Source: Diphasiastrum complanatum (lineage: Eukaryota; Streptophyta; Lycopodiopsida; Lycopodiales; Lycopodiaceae). From it: a stretch of DNA of 64,000 nucleotides. Each line of letters begins with the position of its first letter. Within the stretch, counting starts at the first letter, position 1. Shown piece by piece: positions 8,434 to 19,823 of the stretch. The DNA is taken from the NCBI GenBank assembly GCA_029204225.1, contig CM055109.1, positions 37,420,991 to 37,484,990 of the forward strand, given 5' to 3'. The notes beneath the pieces were generated by a model. The model had not been told where the DNA came from. It did not search any database and was given only the letters and a program-made list of their open reading frames with translations. The translations under genes were made by a program, and so were the position numbers.

Positions 8434-10568
8434 TCCCCCTTTGAGATTTTTTGTGCCTTAAAACGTTTTTTAAGGCACCTTCGCCTTTTTTGCCTTTTTG
8501 CACCTTTGCGAAAAAAATGTGACACAGTGGCCAAGTGGCCATGTTGTAAAGCTACCTTTACAAGCTTTACTTCCGGCGCCATTGGCGCCAGCTATGTCCC
8601 CGGCGCCAGCAGCGCCCCTGCTGCTCCCGGCGCCACTGTGACCAGAATCCAACCAGCGCCAAGTTCCTATGGCTGAAAATCTTTGATCGGTTCTAGCGGA
8701 GTCCAGAGAGCTCAGATCGATGTGCAATCACCTCACACGATCTAGGCATGATTAAAGAAAGCCTGGGGATCAATAAAATCTAGAGAGAGAAAATGACTTT
8801 CTAGAAAGACAAAATCCTAGAGAGAGAAAAACGTGCTTTACCAGCTTGGGTAGAGTGCTTGGTATGAGGGGAGGTGCCGAATCACACCAATACTATAGGG
8901 GAGTGCGGGTTGCGACTCAGGGCGAGCTCCAACCAAGTCTCAGCCTCCCTTGCTGGAATGTTGTCATGGCTCTCGCCTTGGCATGCTAGCGCCCCGGGGA
9001 CTAGGGTCGGTCACACACTTGAAATGTAACCTTCTCAGATTTATCAATAAAGTGGGATTTTTCTCAAACTGACTCTGATTACCTTCTGGGTTTAAGTGTT
9101 CGGTAAAAGCGCCAGTTGTAAGGCCGCTTCCAAATTTTTAAGTTGGCACATAGCTAAGGGTCGTATCCCGGGACGCTAGCGGATGCCGTCGGGACCATTC
9201 AGTCCGTGGCGCCAGCGGTATGCTGTCGGGACCATTTGGTCCAAGAACTGGTTGTCTCCATATCTGTCGTGGCTTGTGGTTCTGAGTGTTCCTTGCATGA
9301 ACGTGAATGGGTTAAGCTCTTGGGGAACAGGCTTTAAACCTGTCGGCTGAGTTGGATGGCTTGCTTGGGTGGAAGTTACCTGTTTATGGCTGTCCAGTCT
9401 GGCGTGGCGCCAGGTTGGCTTCCAGCGCTCGTGACAAAGCTTTCAGTTGGTTAAGTCTGATGTAAGTCAGATCGCTTGCTTGGAATGGATGTTACTCGTT
9501 TGTAACGAAGCTTCGAGTTGGTCAAGTTTGATGTATGTCGGGCGGCTTGCTTGGAGGGAAGTCACCCACATCGGGACCCCCGATCTGGCATGGCGCCAAG
9601 TTGGATCTCAATGTTGGTTTTCGAAACTTCAAGTTGGTTAAGTCTGATCGTTGTTGGCAAGTTGGCTGCTTGTATGTCAAGTGGGTTTGGATAGCAAGAG
9701 TTGAAGGCTGGGAAGCTAAGTCGTGGTTCCCGGCTCCCTTTGGGATGCCTGCGCTACAGGCCATAATGCCTTGGAACCATTTTTAGGAACCTTCGTCTTT
9801 TTCGCACCTTGAGAAAAATGTGACATAGTGGCCAAGTGGCCAGAATGCCTTGGAACTATTTTAAGGCACCTTCGTCTTTTTTGTCCCTTCGCGAAAAATG
9901 CGACATAGTGGCCAGAATGCCTCAAAAACCATTTTAAAACACCTTCGCCTTTTTCGCCCCTTCGCGAAAAAGCGACATAGTGGCCAGAAGGCCTTAGAAT
10001 CCATTTCTGGCCTACCTTCGGCTTTTTCATTTTTCCTCCTACCTTCGGCTTTTTGCTTTTCTCCTACCTTCGGCTTTTTCCATGCCTTCAGTCTAAGGGC
10101 ACCTTCAAGTTTTTTGGATTTTTTTTCAACAGTGGCAGACCGACGTCGCGAACTAACATAAAAACAGCTGACCGCTAAATATCCCAAGGGTGGTTACCCA
10201 CTTTGTACATATACAAAGACTGTCATAAATGGCAGTTAAAGCTTATAAGATATTTGTCTCTTGACACTTGTAAATATATATACTAGCTGAAGCAAGCTAT
10301 GTAACTGTTAATTGAATTTCTTTTTCAATCATCTGTAGTCAACGTTATCACGCTCAGCAAGCTGAAGTTATTACTTCAAGCCATTGTACTCACTGTTGAT
10401 ATTAATCAGAGTGCAATTTTTGTCTCACTACTACGTTGTTCATTTGCACAATTTGTATGAATCATTCTACTTGAATATTTCTGCTGCTAACTGTTGCGTT
10501 TCTGTTCCTACACGCCTACGCTCAAAGCCTCAAGCTTCCGCTGCCGGTCATCCCCACGTTCTATGACA
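8434..10568 (+). repeat. Copia-1 5' LTR with minisatellite
   Basis: Matches 13548-14612 once solo LTR 2 is removed, but lacks the first 90 or so bases (the TGTTAGATTT end). Near its start are about four 80-bp tandem units, each with a gcaccttcgcctttttcgcc part, a gcgaaaaatgcgacatagtg part and ggccagaatgcctt. The TATA position reads catatacaaag, where the 3' LTR has tatataaag, so this copy's promoter has probably decayed. It ends ...ctatgaca at 10568. Confidence 0.88.
8542..9758. mobile_element. Solo LTR 2 (1.2 kb family)
   Basis: A 1217-bp TG...CA sequence flanked by ggcca direct repeats (8537-8541 and 9759-9763), inserted in the first minisatellite unit of the Copia-1 5' LTR. It matches solo LTR 1 base for base over long runs, with a 12-base gain (agaatccaacca) near 8643. 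The different target duplication proves an independent insertion. Confidence 0.92.
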
Positions 10569-10580
10569 TGGTATCAGAGC
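10569..10580 (+). other. Copia-1 primer binding site
   Basis: tggtatcagagc follows the LTR end directly and is complementary to the 3' end of plant initiator Met-tRNA, the usual primer of Copia elements. Confidence 0.9.
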
Positions 10581-10711
10581 GAGCACTTCAGTAATCTGCA
10601 TTTCTACTGCGGATTATCAGTCTTGTTTCTATCAAGACGTCTTTCTAGCAAACGCGCAGCCAATAGTATTCCGACAATCGTTGTTTCTACCAACGATCTC
10701 ATTCAACCAGA

Positions 10712-11555
10712 ATGGATCCATCATCTAGTTCATCTCTCATTGACAAACTCGATGGAGATAACTACCATCTCTGGAAATTCAAGATCAAGGTTATACTTCT
10801 AGCCAAAGAACTGTGGTTGATGGCTTAGAGCTCAAACCAGAAGGAGATACAGCCAGCATCACCAAGTGGAGACTGCGAGATGGCAAAGCATTTGCCATGA
10901 TCACCCTCAACATCAAGGATACTCAAATCAGCCACATATGTGCTGCTCAGACTGCTAAGGATGCATGGGACATCCTAGCAACTCTCTACGACATCAAAGA
11001 TGTTACTTCCAAGCTTCATCTGAGGAAGAAATTTTTCACCCTCAGAATGTTTGATGCGGATAGTGTTTCAAGTCATCTCAACACCTTCAAAAATCTTATG
11101 GAGCAGATGACTGCAACTGGCTCAGTCATAGAATATCGAGTCTACTTGAAGCCTACGAAAATTGGATAATGGCAATTTCTACCCACGGCCACCTCACTCT
11201 ATCAAGGGTAATTTCGCTGCTCCTACAAGAGGAGATCAGAAGATCAGCATCCTCCTTAGGCTCAGGATCGGATCTTGAAGCTCTATATTCAAAAAAAGAG
11301 AAGTTTAGATCCAAGAGGTCTACACAGTCAGACTATCCTGACAACAAGAGCAACATGCAACGACCTGTATCAAACACACCATCAACTTCAAAGTCTTCAT
11401 CCTTCCAGCCAAGACAGAATCTATTCTGTAAGTATTGTAAGAGGACTGGTCACCTTATCAAGGATTGTAGAACGCTACAATATAACAACGAAAGGAAGCA
11501 ACAGTTCCAACAACAAGCAAATACTGCTTCTACCAATCACTCGATCCAGCAATAG
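10712..11555 (+). pseudogene. Copia-1 gag (capsid and nucleocapsid), frameshifted
   Basis: Begins MDPSSSSSLIDKLDGDNYHL, the usual Copia gag N-terminus. A frameshift near 10812 moves to the frame MVDGLELKPEGD..., which carries the UBN2-type gag domain with AKDAWDILATLYD. A second shift precedes 11169. The zinc knuckle CKYCKRTGHLIKDC lies near 11430-11471. It would form the particle and bind the element RNA, but no intact protein can be made. Confidence 0.88.
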
Positions 11556-13068
11556 GAGGAAGATGAAGCTACCTTCTTGACCAAAGTTGAAGAACATCAA
11601 GATATCGATTCCTGGTATTTGGACTCAAGTGCATCATAGCACGTGACTCACCATCGACACTGGTTCCATGACTAATAGTCATACACCCATCCTATAATTG
11701 TGCAACTTGGAGACAACTCGACTCATACTATCGAGGGTGTAGGAATAGTCAAAGCCAAATTCAAGAAAGGTGATGTAATATTTTTGTCCAATGTTCTTCA
11801 CATTCCAAATTTGACCAAAAACCTGCTCTTAGTTAGCAAAATCACAGATTTGGGTCAGAGGGTCGAATTCGATAGACAGGGCTACACTATTTTTGACGAA
11901 TCTAGGAAAGTTATTGCTTTCAGTAGAAGATGTGGCAATTTGTACAAAATCAATAACTCCTATTCTACAAGTAGTCAAGCACTTTTACTTCAACTTTTGA
12001 ATCAACTATGATGCTTTGGCATTTCAGATTAGGCCATTTAAATTCCAATTGTATTCAGCAAATGTCAAAACAGAATTTAGTACAAGATCTACCCTTCATT
12101 AGCAAATCAAATTCTTCATGTGAAAGCTGTATTTCCAACAAGCATGCTAGAACTCCAGTCACTTCCGATTCAGTTCATTCTTCTAAAGGTTCGTTAGATC
12201 TTGTACACATGGACATTTGTGGTCCTATGCAGACTATTTCCACAAGCGAAGCTATCTATTTATTGACTATCATTGATGACTTCTCTCAGAGGACTACAAC
12301 ATATTTTTTGAAGAACAAATCCAAGACTCTCAAGTTCTTCATGCAGTTCAAGGCATCATCAGAAAAATTGATCCAGAGAAGAATCAAAGATCTACGCTCT
12401 GATGTAGGGGGAGTATTTATCTCCACCGAGTTCAAAGCTTTCTGCAAGGCCAATCGAATACATTTACAACAACATTCAACCAGCTACTCACCTCAATCCA
12501 ATGGTGTAGCTTAAGGAAGAATCAGATACTCATCACAAGTGCTAAGAGCATGCTGGCCCATGCCTCTCTTCTAAAGAAATTTTGGGCAGAAGCTGTTATT
12601 ACAACAGCCTACCTTCAAAATCGATCCATCTTAGAGGCCCTGAATGGCAAGACACCTTATGAGGTGTGGACAAGATCAAAGCCATCACTCACAAATATTC
12701 GAGTGTTTGGATGCATAGCCTACTCACAAACCCCTGCTGATCTAAGTAGGAAGTTGGACAACAAAAGCAAAAGGTCGATCTTCATCATGTATTCCTCAGA
12801 CCATCAGACATACAAGCTCTTCAATCTGGACTCTTAGAAGACCTTCATGAGCAGAAATATCATTTTTGTGGAAGATCAGTTTATCGACCACAAGGAAAAA
12901 GCTACTTCGAATTCAGATCCTAGAATCGACACCAACAGCTTTGAACAACTCAGGACTGATCAACAGATTGACACTGACATTGACTCCGACAATGAGACAG
13001 TCCCTCAGCAAAATGAATTGCATCAAAGGATCACATTTCAACCCAAAAGATCGAGCAGATCAAGATAG
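11556..13068 (+). pseudogene. Copia-1 protease and integrase, broken
   Basis: After a TAG at the gag end comes the protease site SWYLDSSAS, where the family has DSGAS, followed by a TAG. GAG-pre-integrase WHFRLGHLN is near 12015. The integrase keeps the first Asp (HMDICGP) and second Asp (LRSDVGG), but the frame stops just after NGVA at 12514, removing the expected catalytic Glu region. Integrase tail and linker continue in other frames (12550-12837 with a stop at its end; 12847-13068, RNIIFVEDQF). Confidence 0.88.
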
Positions 13069-13139
13069 CCTCCATCCCGATTTATAGATGATCCGGCCTG
13101 CTACTTTGTGCAGGAATCAAACGTTGTTTCAGAGGCAAT

Positions 13140-13300
13140 CCCCTGTGTTTCAGACTCAACATTGTCCACATTTCTTCTGGTTTGAACAATGTTCCAAATG
13201 TGACCAAAATGAGAATCTGATTCATATTTTCCTCTCAGCGAAAGATATAGATCCGTAGAAATCTGGGTGAATGACAACTCGTTCATGCTGATCAAGAGAA
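13140..13300 (-). pseudogene. Gypsy pol scrap inside Copia-1
   Basis: The minus strand encodes MNELSFTQISTDLYLSLRGK and onward, matching 61198-61340 of the chromodomain Gypsy, between its RNase H and integrase, over about 45 residues. It replaces most of the Copia-1 RT. No LTR or target duplication surrounds it, so it looks like filler DNA captured during break repair. Confidence 0.85.
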
Positions 13301-13369
13301 GACCAATGTATCTTTTAACAAGAATAGTTTTATTCCAAACTTGACATACTCAAATTTTTATTTTCAGTC

Positions 13370-13547
13370 TATATCAAATCCCTTCATAATCATTACCTTT
13401 TATGTAGATGATATGTTACTATTTAGTGACAATCTGAATTTATTGAAAGATTCAAAATGCATATTAGCTCTATGAGCATCATCTCAAATTTAACGATATG
13501 TTAAGACTGAAGCTCAAAGCTTTTTTAGGATCCACATTAAGGGGGAG
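13370..13547 (+). pseudogene. Copia-1 RT remnant and 3' untranslated end
   Basis: FIIITFYVDDMLLFSDNL keeps the RT active-site YVDD, then sequence jumps within about 20 codons to the 3' untranslated DNA seen in the minus copy near 21515-21600, so the rest of RT and RNase H are deleted. The polypurine tract ends at 13547. Confidence 0.85.
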
Positions 13548-14612
13548 TGTTAGATTTCTTATGCTCAGTCTTAACAAATCATTCAAGTAATGAGCATCCT
13601 GAAAACAGCCGAAGGCCGACTACATATTTCAGACCTTCATATTTTTTTTCCTTTGAGATTTTTTGTGCCTTAAATGTTTTTTAAAGCACCTTCACCTTTT
13701 TTCGCCTTCTTCACCTTTTTGCACCTTTGCGAAAAAAATGCGACACAATGGCCAAGTGGCCAGAATGCCTTGGAACCATTTTTAGGCACCTTCACCTTTT
13801 TTGCACCTTTGCGAAAAATGTGACACAGTGGCCAAGTGGCCAGAATGCCTTGGAACCATCTTAAGGCACCTTCGTCTTTTTCGCCTTTTTCGTCCCTTCT
13901 CGAAAAATGCGACATAGTGGCCAGAATCCTTAGAAACCATTTTAAAACACCTTCATCTTTTTCACCTTTTTCGCCCCTTCGCAAAAAAAGCGACATAGTG
14001 GCCAGAAGGCCTTAGAATCCATTTCTAGCCTACCTTTGGCTTTTTCGTTTTTCCTCCTACCTTCGGCTTTTTGCTTTTCTCCTACCTTCGGCTTTTTTGC
14101 CTTTCTTCCTGCCTTCGCTCTAAGGGCACCTTCGGGTTTTTCCATTTTTCAGGTTTTTTCCAACAGTGGCAGACCGACGTCGCCAACTAACATCAACTCT
14201 AAAAATAGCTGACCACTACATATCCCAAGGGCGGTTACCCACTTTGTACATATATAAAGACTAGCGTGAATGACAGTTCAAGCTTATAAGATATTTGTCT
14301 CTTGACACTTGTAAATATATATACTAGCTGAATCAAGCTATGTAAGTTAATTGAATTCCTTTTTCAATCAAAGTCATCTGTAGTCAGCGTTATCACGCTC
14401 AGCAAGCTGAAGTTATTTCTTGAAGCCATTGTACTCACTGTTGATATTAATCAAAGTGCAATTTTTGTCTCAATACTGTGTTGTTCATTTGCGCAATTTG
14501 TATGAATCATTCTACTTGATATTTCTGCTACTAACTGTTGTGTTTCCGTTCCTACACGCCTACGTTCAAAGCCTCGAGCTTCCACTGCCGGTCATCCCCA
14601 CGTTCTACGACA
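13548..14612 (+). repeat. Copia-1 3' LTR
   Basis: Starts TGTTAGATTTC after the polypurine tract and ends ...ctacgaca. Four units of the 80-bp minisatellite lie at about 13661-14010. A good TATA box, TATATAAAG, is at 14251-14259. The polymorphic minisatellite sits upstream of the promoter, where it could affect transcription (inference). Confidence 0.9.
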
Positions 14613-14814
14613 AGTGCTTCATCACTAAAAGAGTAGTGGACAAAACCTAATGTAATCTTGTCCATAGGATTATGGTGAATCAATCTCCATCATAGAATAC
14701 GTAACTTGTGTACAACAAGTAAGCCAATAGGGACATTCATAGGTTCCCCAAATAGAAAGGTTTACCAAATGCTCAGTCCCACTTGCATTGTTTTCAGAGT
14801 GGAGCAAACCAAGG

Positions 14815-15543
14815 TGTTGTGAAAAATAGAAAAAGTTATCTATATTGAGTTAGGGGGTGTATTAATTTTTTGTGTCTCCATCCACATGTTAGTAGTTGAT
14901 TAGGCCAATTTTGGCAATAGAGGCAATTTGAGCATGTACACATGTAAAGTGATGATTAAAAGCCAAAAGTAGAGTTTGATTTGGCTCGAGCTAGCTTAGG
15001 CTACTTACACTTGTCAGGATGAGGTTGGATGTGTGACACTTCCCTATGTGTTGGCATGAGATCTAGTGACCAATCAAAAGAGAGAAATCCACCAATTTGG
15101 TCCAATCAAGTTTGAGGGCTCATATGTCACTCAACCAATCATATTTGGAGGAGGTAAAAAAGGGGTCCAATCATAAGCTACTCCTCTCTACCTCAAGTCC
15201 CCTATTAGAGAGTGCGATAGATTCATTTGTATGTAAGTTTTTGAAGTTAATGAGAGTTTCTACAATTTGAGCTACTATGGCTTTCTCTCTCTACCCGAGT
15301 ATTGAATGTTGGATTCTCTCTCTACTCAAGAGCAAGGATTTTCCATACTTAGTTTTTTCATCTACAAGTCTCCACATGTGTGAATGTACTTTGGTGTTTG
15401 ATATATGCATGTTACATTGTGCTCTTGCCTTAGATTTGTGAGATAGATCTTGGATTTCAATCTATGCTTAATCTTTGTGCAATCACCACATCTTAGGAGA
15501 TCATAATCACTTTTGGGGAGTCCCCCATGTGTGAAATTTAACA
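14815..15543 (+). repeat. LTR of a second Copia family, with primer site
   Basis: Starts TGTTGTGA, ends TTTAACA, and is followed at once by tggtatcaaagcc (15544-15556), a Met-tRNA primer site. Bases 14855-15190 match 39365-39680 (shared ttgatggggtccaatca-type blocks such as ccaatcaagtttgaggg). The start is inferred from the TGTT/AACA end symmetry; no target duplication was confirmed. Confidence 0.65.
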
Positions 15544-15574
15544 TGGTATCAAAGCCTACCTAAGATATCCATGC

Positions 15575-15830
15575 ATACATCAAAAGTGATGAGAAATTTG
15601 TCTTCTCTACTTCCAATGTTATTGAAAGTAGAGATGTCACTTTTCATGAAGACCAAAAGATTATCTTGGATGGGGCCGAGATCAAGGCATCTCATGATGC
15701 ATCAAATTTTGCTTCTAGTACAATTTTGCTTGATATTTCACACACACATAAGATCTGAACAAATCAGCCTTATAAATCTGATCTAATACTTCAAAATGAA
15801 TTGCCTCAATTACTCAAATCTCTATTTGAT
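15575..15830 (+). pseudogene. Copia integrase-RT linker fused to primer site
   Basis: Only about 30 bases after the primer site the frame reads SRDVTFHEDQKIILDGAEIK, the conserved end of the linker between integrase and RT. Gag, protease and integrase are therefore missing, so this is a large internal deletion of the element whose LTR ends at 15543. The frame closes near 15750. Confidence 0.65.
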
Positions 15831-16075
15831 CATTAGCATTCATTAGATTGAATCTAGATCTAGACAATGCACCAAAAACTTTGAATTTTGGACTAGTATG
15901 CACATTTTTGGACCAAAAAACACTAAAGGAAGTTGATGTACGGTTTCACATGTGTGTACAGTAGTACATTATCAGCCCACAAATCGATCTTGACCAAAAA
16001 ATTTTGACGGTACCTCTCTCCTTGAACTCGCCCACTCAAGTAAAGTTCAAAAACAACACATTGTCACTTATACTT

Positions 16076-16790
16076 GGCTCTGATACCATGTCAATTTTCA
16101 GAAAAAATGACAAGTGTGATTGTACAAAACAATCATTAAGAATTATTGATTGCTAATCCAATGATCTATCAAGTTTAGATCTTAATCTAGATGCATTACA
16201 CTATGATTTTAGCAAGAGCAATGGATCAAATGATTAAAAACTATGAAAAATGGCCTTACACATGTGGAGGACAGTACCAGTACGGACTATAAACAGAGAC
16301 TAAAGTACTTTAGCATACAAAAGCATTCCAATCATAAAAACTCAAGACAAATATGGAAATCACAATGAAAACTAGAATTTGCCAATGTCACATCACCTTC
16401 TCATTGATTTGGTTGATCCCTTTGTAGATCAAGTACATCCATGAGCTGAGTATTGTCCAGCAAGCCTTCACACGTGTGAAGAGTGCCTAGTCATCCAGAT
16501 CCACCAATGGGAATGGGAGCCATATATGCTCATTTTCCAAAGTTGACTATTCTCATTAGCTAGAAACAAAAAAACTAGTCTTCCACATTAATAGAAATAT
16601 TCCCTATAAAATAGGATCTAATGGAATCTCTCTATGTTATCATCTACAACCTTATCCACACATGTGAATGGCATCTTGACATGTTGGAGCATTTACTCAT
16701 TCACATGAAAGTGCATTCTATTTACAAAAAGTTTGACCAAAATGACTTTTTCTAGATTCTTCTCAGGGGTCAATTTCACACTTGTGTGGA
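16076..16790 (-). repeat. Minus-strand Copia 5' LTR and primer site
   Basis: The minus strand has TGGTATCAGAGCC at 16076-16088, preceded by an LTR-like end TGACA at 16089-16093. The LTR should extend to higher coordinates, to about 16790, where a Copia RT fragment begins. The leader DNA at 15840-16070 carries no gag. Four CACATGTG-like palindromes lie in it. The outer LTR end is not defined. Confidence 0.5.
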
Positions 16791-16794
16791 TCCA

Positions 16795-17270
16795 TCTAAA
16801 ATCAAGAGATGATGATCCTTATAGTCACCATCTTTGCAACGGGTGTAAAGGTTTCTTCATAGTCAAGGCCATGAATTTGAGCAAATCCTTTTGCACATAG
16901 CCTTGCTTTGAGCTTGTTGATAGAACCATCATTGTTGTACTTGATTCTAAAAACCCATTTTCAACCAATAATATGCTTGTTGGATGGTGGAACCGCTAGC
17001 TCCCAAGTATTGTTGATAATCAAGACTTCATACTCTTGCTTCATAGCTTCATACCACTCCTTTGAATGGAGTGCATCTTGGACACTTCTTGGTTCTTCAT
17101 GAGAGATAAAGAATGCATAATTGGTGGATTCAACATCCACTTGCTTGCCTTTATCAATATATGAGAGCCTCTTGGGCTCAACTCTCTCTCTCTCTCATGG
17201 ATCTTCTAGGTGAGAATACATGAGGATGCTCCTCCTCAAACCTCGACCCCATCATATCTTGATTGTCATC
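16795..17270 (-). pseudogene. Copia RT N-terminal fragment
   Basis: Minus-strand translation reads SKEWYEAMKQEYEVLIINNT, then W-V-F-R-I-K-Y, KARLCAKGFAQ and YEETFTPVAKM, the canonical Copia RT start. It is cut off before the YVDD motif. It probably belongs to another copy than the LTR at 16089. Confidence 0.85.
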
Positions 17271-17430
17271 AATAGAGATAATAGAAGAAGTGATTTGCTA
17301 GGATATTTGTAGTAGATCTCATCCAAGTTGAACTAGGTTGATTGGGCCGAGATTAGAAGCTTCTTAGAAGGCTAGAAATCTATCTTAGATCATTAGAGAT
17401 CTTTGTGCATCTTATAGGCATTCATTCACA

Positions 17431-18225
17431 ATGTCATCCATGGGTGGATATTTGTTAGAATCTAGTGAGAAACTAGCTTCCACAAACTCATCTAAGAGGA
17501 TAGATCTTGATAATGTTTTGTATGTTCCATCCATTACAAAAAACTTGCTTAGTGTTGGTCAACTAATGGACAATGGACTAGATGTACATTTCAAGAATGG
17601 AGTATGTTCCATCTTGAAAGTGATAAGTGCATAGCTAGTGTCATTAAGCAAGGAAGGCTTTTTGAGTTGGATGCTAATGTGGCCATTGAAAGTGTGAATA
17701 TGGTTAGGGAGGAGTTGACTCAAGTGAAGCTTTGGCACAAAAGATTAGGCCATCCTAATCCTCAATCAATGGAGTCAGTGTCATCTAAAGGAGCTAGCTC
17801 TCGGCCTACCAAAATCATTCAAGAAGTGTGGCAAAGTGTGTGAGGCATGTGGCCTTGCAAAGTTACATAAGACTTCCTACAAGAGATCTTTGGCAAGATC
17901 TACTTCACCCTTGGATCTTACTCATTCAAATGTACATGCTTTTTCTCATGAAAGTAATGGAGGTGCCTTAATGTATGTGACTTTCATAGACGATTGTACT
18001 AGATTCACTTGGATTGAATTATTGTCTAAGAAAATCCTTGTATATGAAGCTTTTGTAAAGTTTAAGTCTCTAGTGGAAAAGCAACTCAATTCTTGCATTA
18101 AAATTCTAAGATGTGATAATGGAGGAGAGTACATCTCCAACAAGATGAGAGACTTTTGTGAGATCAATGGCATTAAGAGAGAGCTTACTTGTTCCTACAC
18201 CCTCCAAATGGGCACTATTAGGCTT
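17431..18225 (+). pseudogene. Internally deleted Copia: gag start joined to protease end and integrase
   Basis: MSSMGGYLLESSEKLASTNS is the gag N-terminus of this family (compare 40634), but at about 17490 it runs in frame into DNVLYVPSITKNLLSVGQL, the end of the protease region. GAG-pre-integrase (LWHKRLGHPN, near 17735) and integrase (FIDDCTRFTWIELL; second Asp in LRCDNGGEY) follow in shifted frames. At about 18226 it joins a minus-strand fragment. Confidence 0.85.
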
Positions 18226-18930
18226 CTTTTTCAGATCAAAGGGAATGTGTACATAGCAAAGATAGCCAAACACTCGGAGGTGTTGTAGACTCGATTTGTA
18301 GCCATAGAATGCTTCGAAGGGAGTCCTTGAGTTGACTGCTTTGGTACTTGAATAGTCTTGCAGATAGCAAGCTGTTGAAATAGCTTCAGCCCAAAAGTTT
18401 CTGGTGAGCTGAGCATTTGACATAATTGATCGTGCTACATTTAGCAATTTTTTGGTTCTTCCTTTTGGCTACTCCAATCTCTTGTGGCATCTAGTTGATG
18501 GTGAACTGATGATGAATGTCGAATGATGCTAGATGGTCAAACATTTCATTTGACAGAAACTCTCCACCACTATCTGTACGAATGGTCTTGAGTCGTTGAC
18601 CAGTCTGTGTCTCAACGAATTGTTTGAAATCTTTGAAACAGGTAACTGCCTCAGACTTGTTCTTAATGAACATGATCCTGGTAAATCTAGAATAATCATC
18701 GATAAAGGTAATAAAATATAGTGTAGAACCCAAAGAGAGAGTACTCATAATTACTTCCAGAATTTGAATTTCATGTTGTCGTTTGAAGGGGTTCACAACA
18801 TTTTTTAGCTGATCATCTTTCATGAATTTTTAGCAATGACAAACATAAACTATTTTGTGTCATACACTCAACAAGTTCTTTGTAATTGAAGGTACATAGA
18901 GAACATTGTCTAGATCTACTTTTTAGAACA
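18226..18930 (-). pseudogene. Copia integrase fragment
   Basis: Minus-strand frames give FITFIDDYSRFTRIMFIKNK, TIRTDSGGEFLS with the second catalytic Asp, then a decayed GVAKRKN where the catalytic Glu should be, then FWAEAISTACYLQ and RTPFEAFYGYK. It is joined tail to tail with the preceding plus-strand integrase at about the same domain point, which suggests homology- or microhomology-driven rearrangement. Confidence 0.85.
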
Positions 18931-18974
18931 AGCGAAGTGACCTCATTTCATGTGTCAACAAGCGAAGTGACCTC

Positions 18975-19823
18975 AATTCAAGGATTACATGCCATTAAAT
19001 CCCATCTTGTGGAAACAGGCATTTCTTAAATGGGGACTTGATTATGTGGGACCGAACAATCCGGTTGCAAGATTCACACAATCTGGATACATTAACATAG
19101 CCACTGACTATTGCACTAAGTGGGTCGAAGCTCGTGCTGTTAGGACCGCAGTTGCAAAATCCATTGCTAAATTCATCTACGAGTAGGTTATTGTGCGCTT
19201 TGGATGTCCACTAGAGATCGACAGTGATATGGGAACACATTTCTTGAATGAAGTAATCGAACAATTATTATTACCTTCCTAGTGGTACATAGGAAAAGTG
19301 CCCCTTATTACCCTCGATGCAATGGCCAAGCTAAATCAACAAATAAGATATTATGTGAAATCCTCACCAAGACAGTGGAGCTGGCTAGTACATTTAATTG
19401 GGAACTCAAGTTACATGTTGCACTTTGGGTGCATCACACAACTCCTAAAAATTCTACTGGGTCTACAGCTTTCCAATTGACTTATGGCCAAGAAGCAATT
19501 ATGATAGTTGAGTTTTATGCTCCATCCTTACGCCTGGTCTATGATCTGCAGTTAAATTCAAAAAAAATCCTAGCCAATCGATTATTCCATCTTGAAAGGC
19601 TCTGTGAAACCTATACTATTAGTGTCAAGAGGTTCACAAGCGTAGACAAAAAGACTGGCATGATCGTTTAATCAAGCTCAAGGAGTTTAAAGAGGGGGAT
19701 AAGATTCTCTTGTACCCAGCTAAGGCACATAAGAGAAAATTGAAATTCATAGGGCAAGACCCATATATTATTGATCAGATCACTTCTTCAGGAGGCATCC
19801 CCTTAGATTTTGTAGTATCATGA
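18975..19823 (+). pseudogene. Gypsy integrase fragment
   Basis: WGLDYVGPN holds the first catalytic Asp and EIDSDMGTHF the second; YYPRCNGQAKSTNK has Lys where the catalytic Glu is expected. After a stop at about 19670 the C-terminal DKILLYPAKAHKRKLKFIGQ block follows, as in the minus Gypsy at 24890. The order and YYP..NGQA signature point to a Ty3/Gypsy element without a visible chromodomain. Confidence 0.85.

Larger units (their letters stand above)
8434..14612 (+). mobile_element. Copia-1: Copia LTR retrotransposon, decayed
   Basis: Order: 5' LTR (8434-10568, its first part lost and containing solo LTR 2), Met-tRNA primer site, gag, protease, GAG-pre-integrase, integrase, linker, an inserted Gypsy scrap, an RT remnant, polypurine tract ttaagggggag (13538-13547) and 3' LTR (13548-14612). 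The order protease-integrase-RT defines Copia. Most RT and all RNase H are missing, and every ORF is frameshifted, so it cannot move by itself. No left target duplication survives. Confidence 0.9.
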
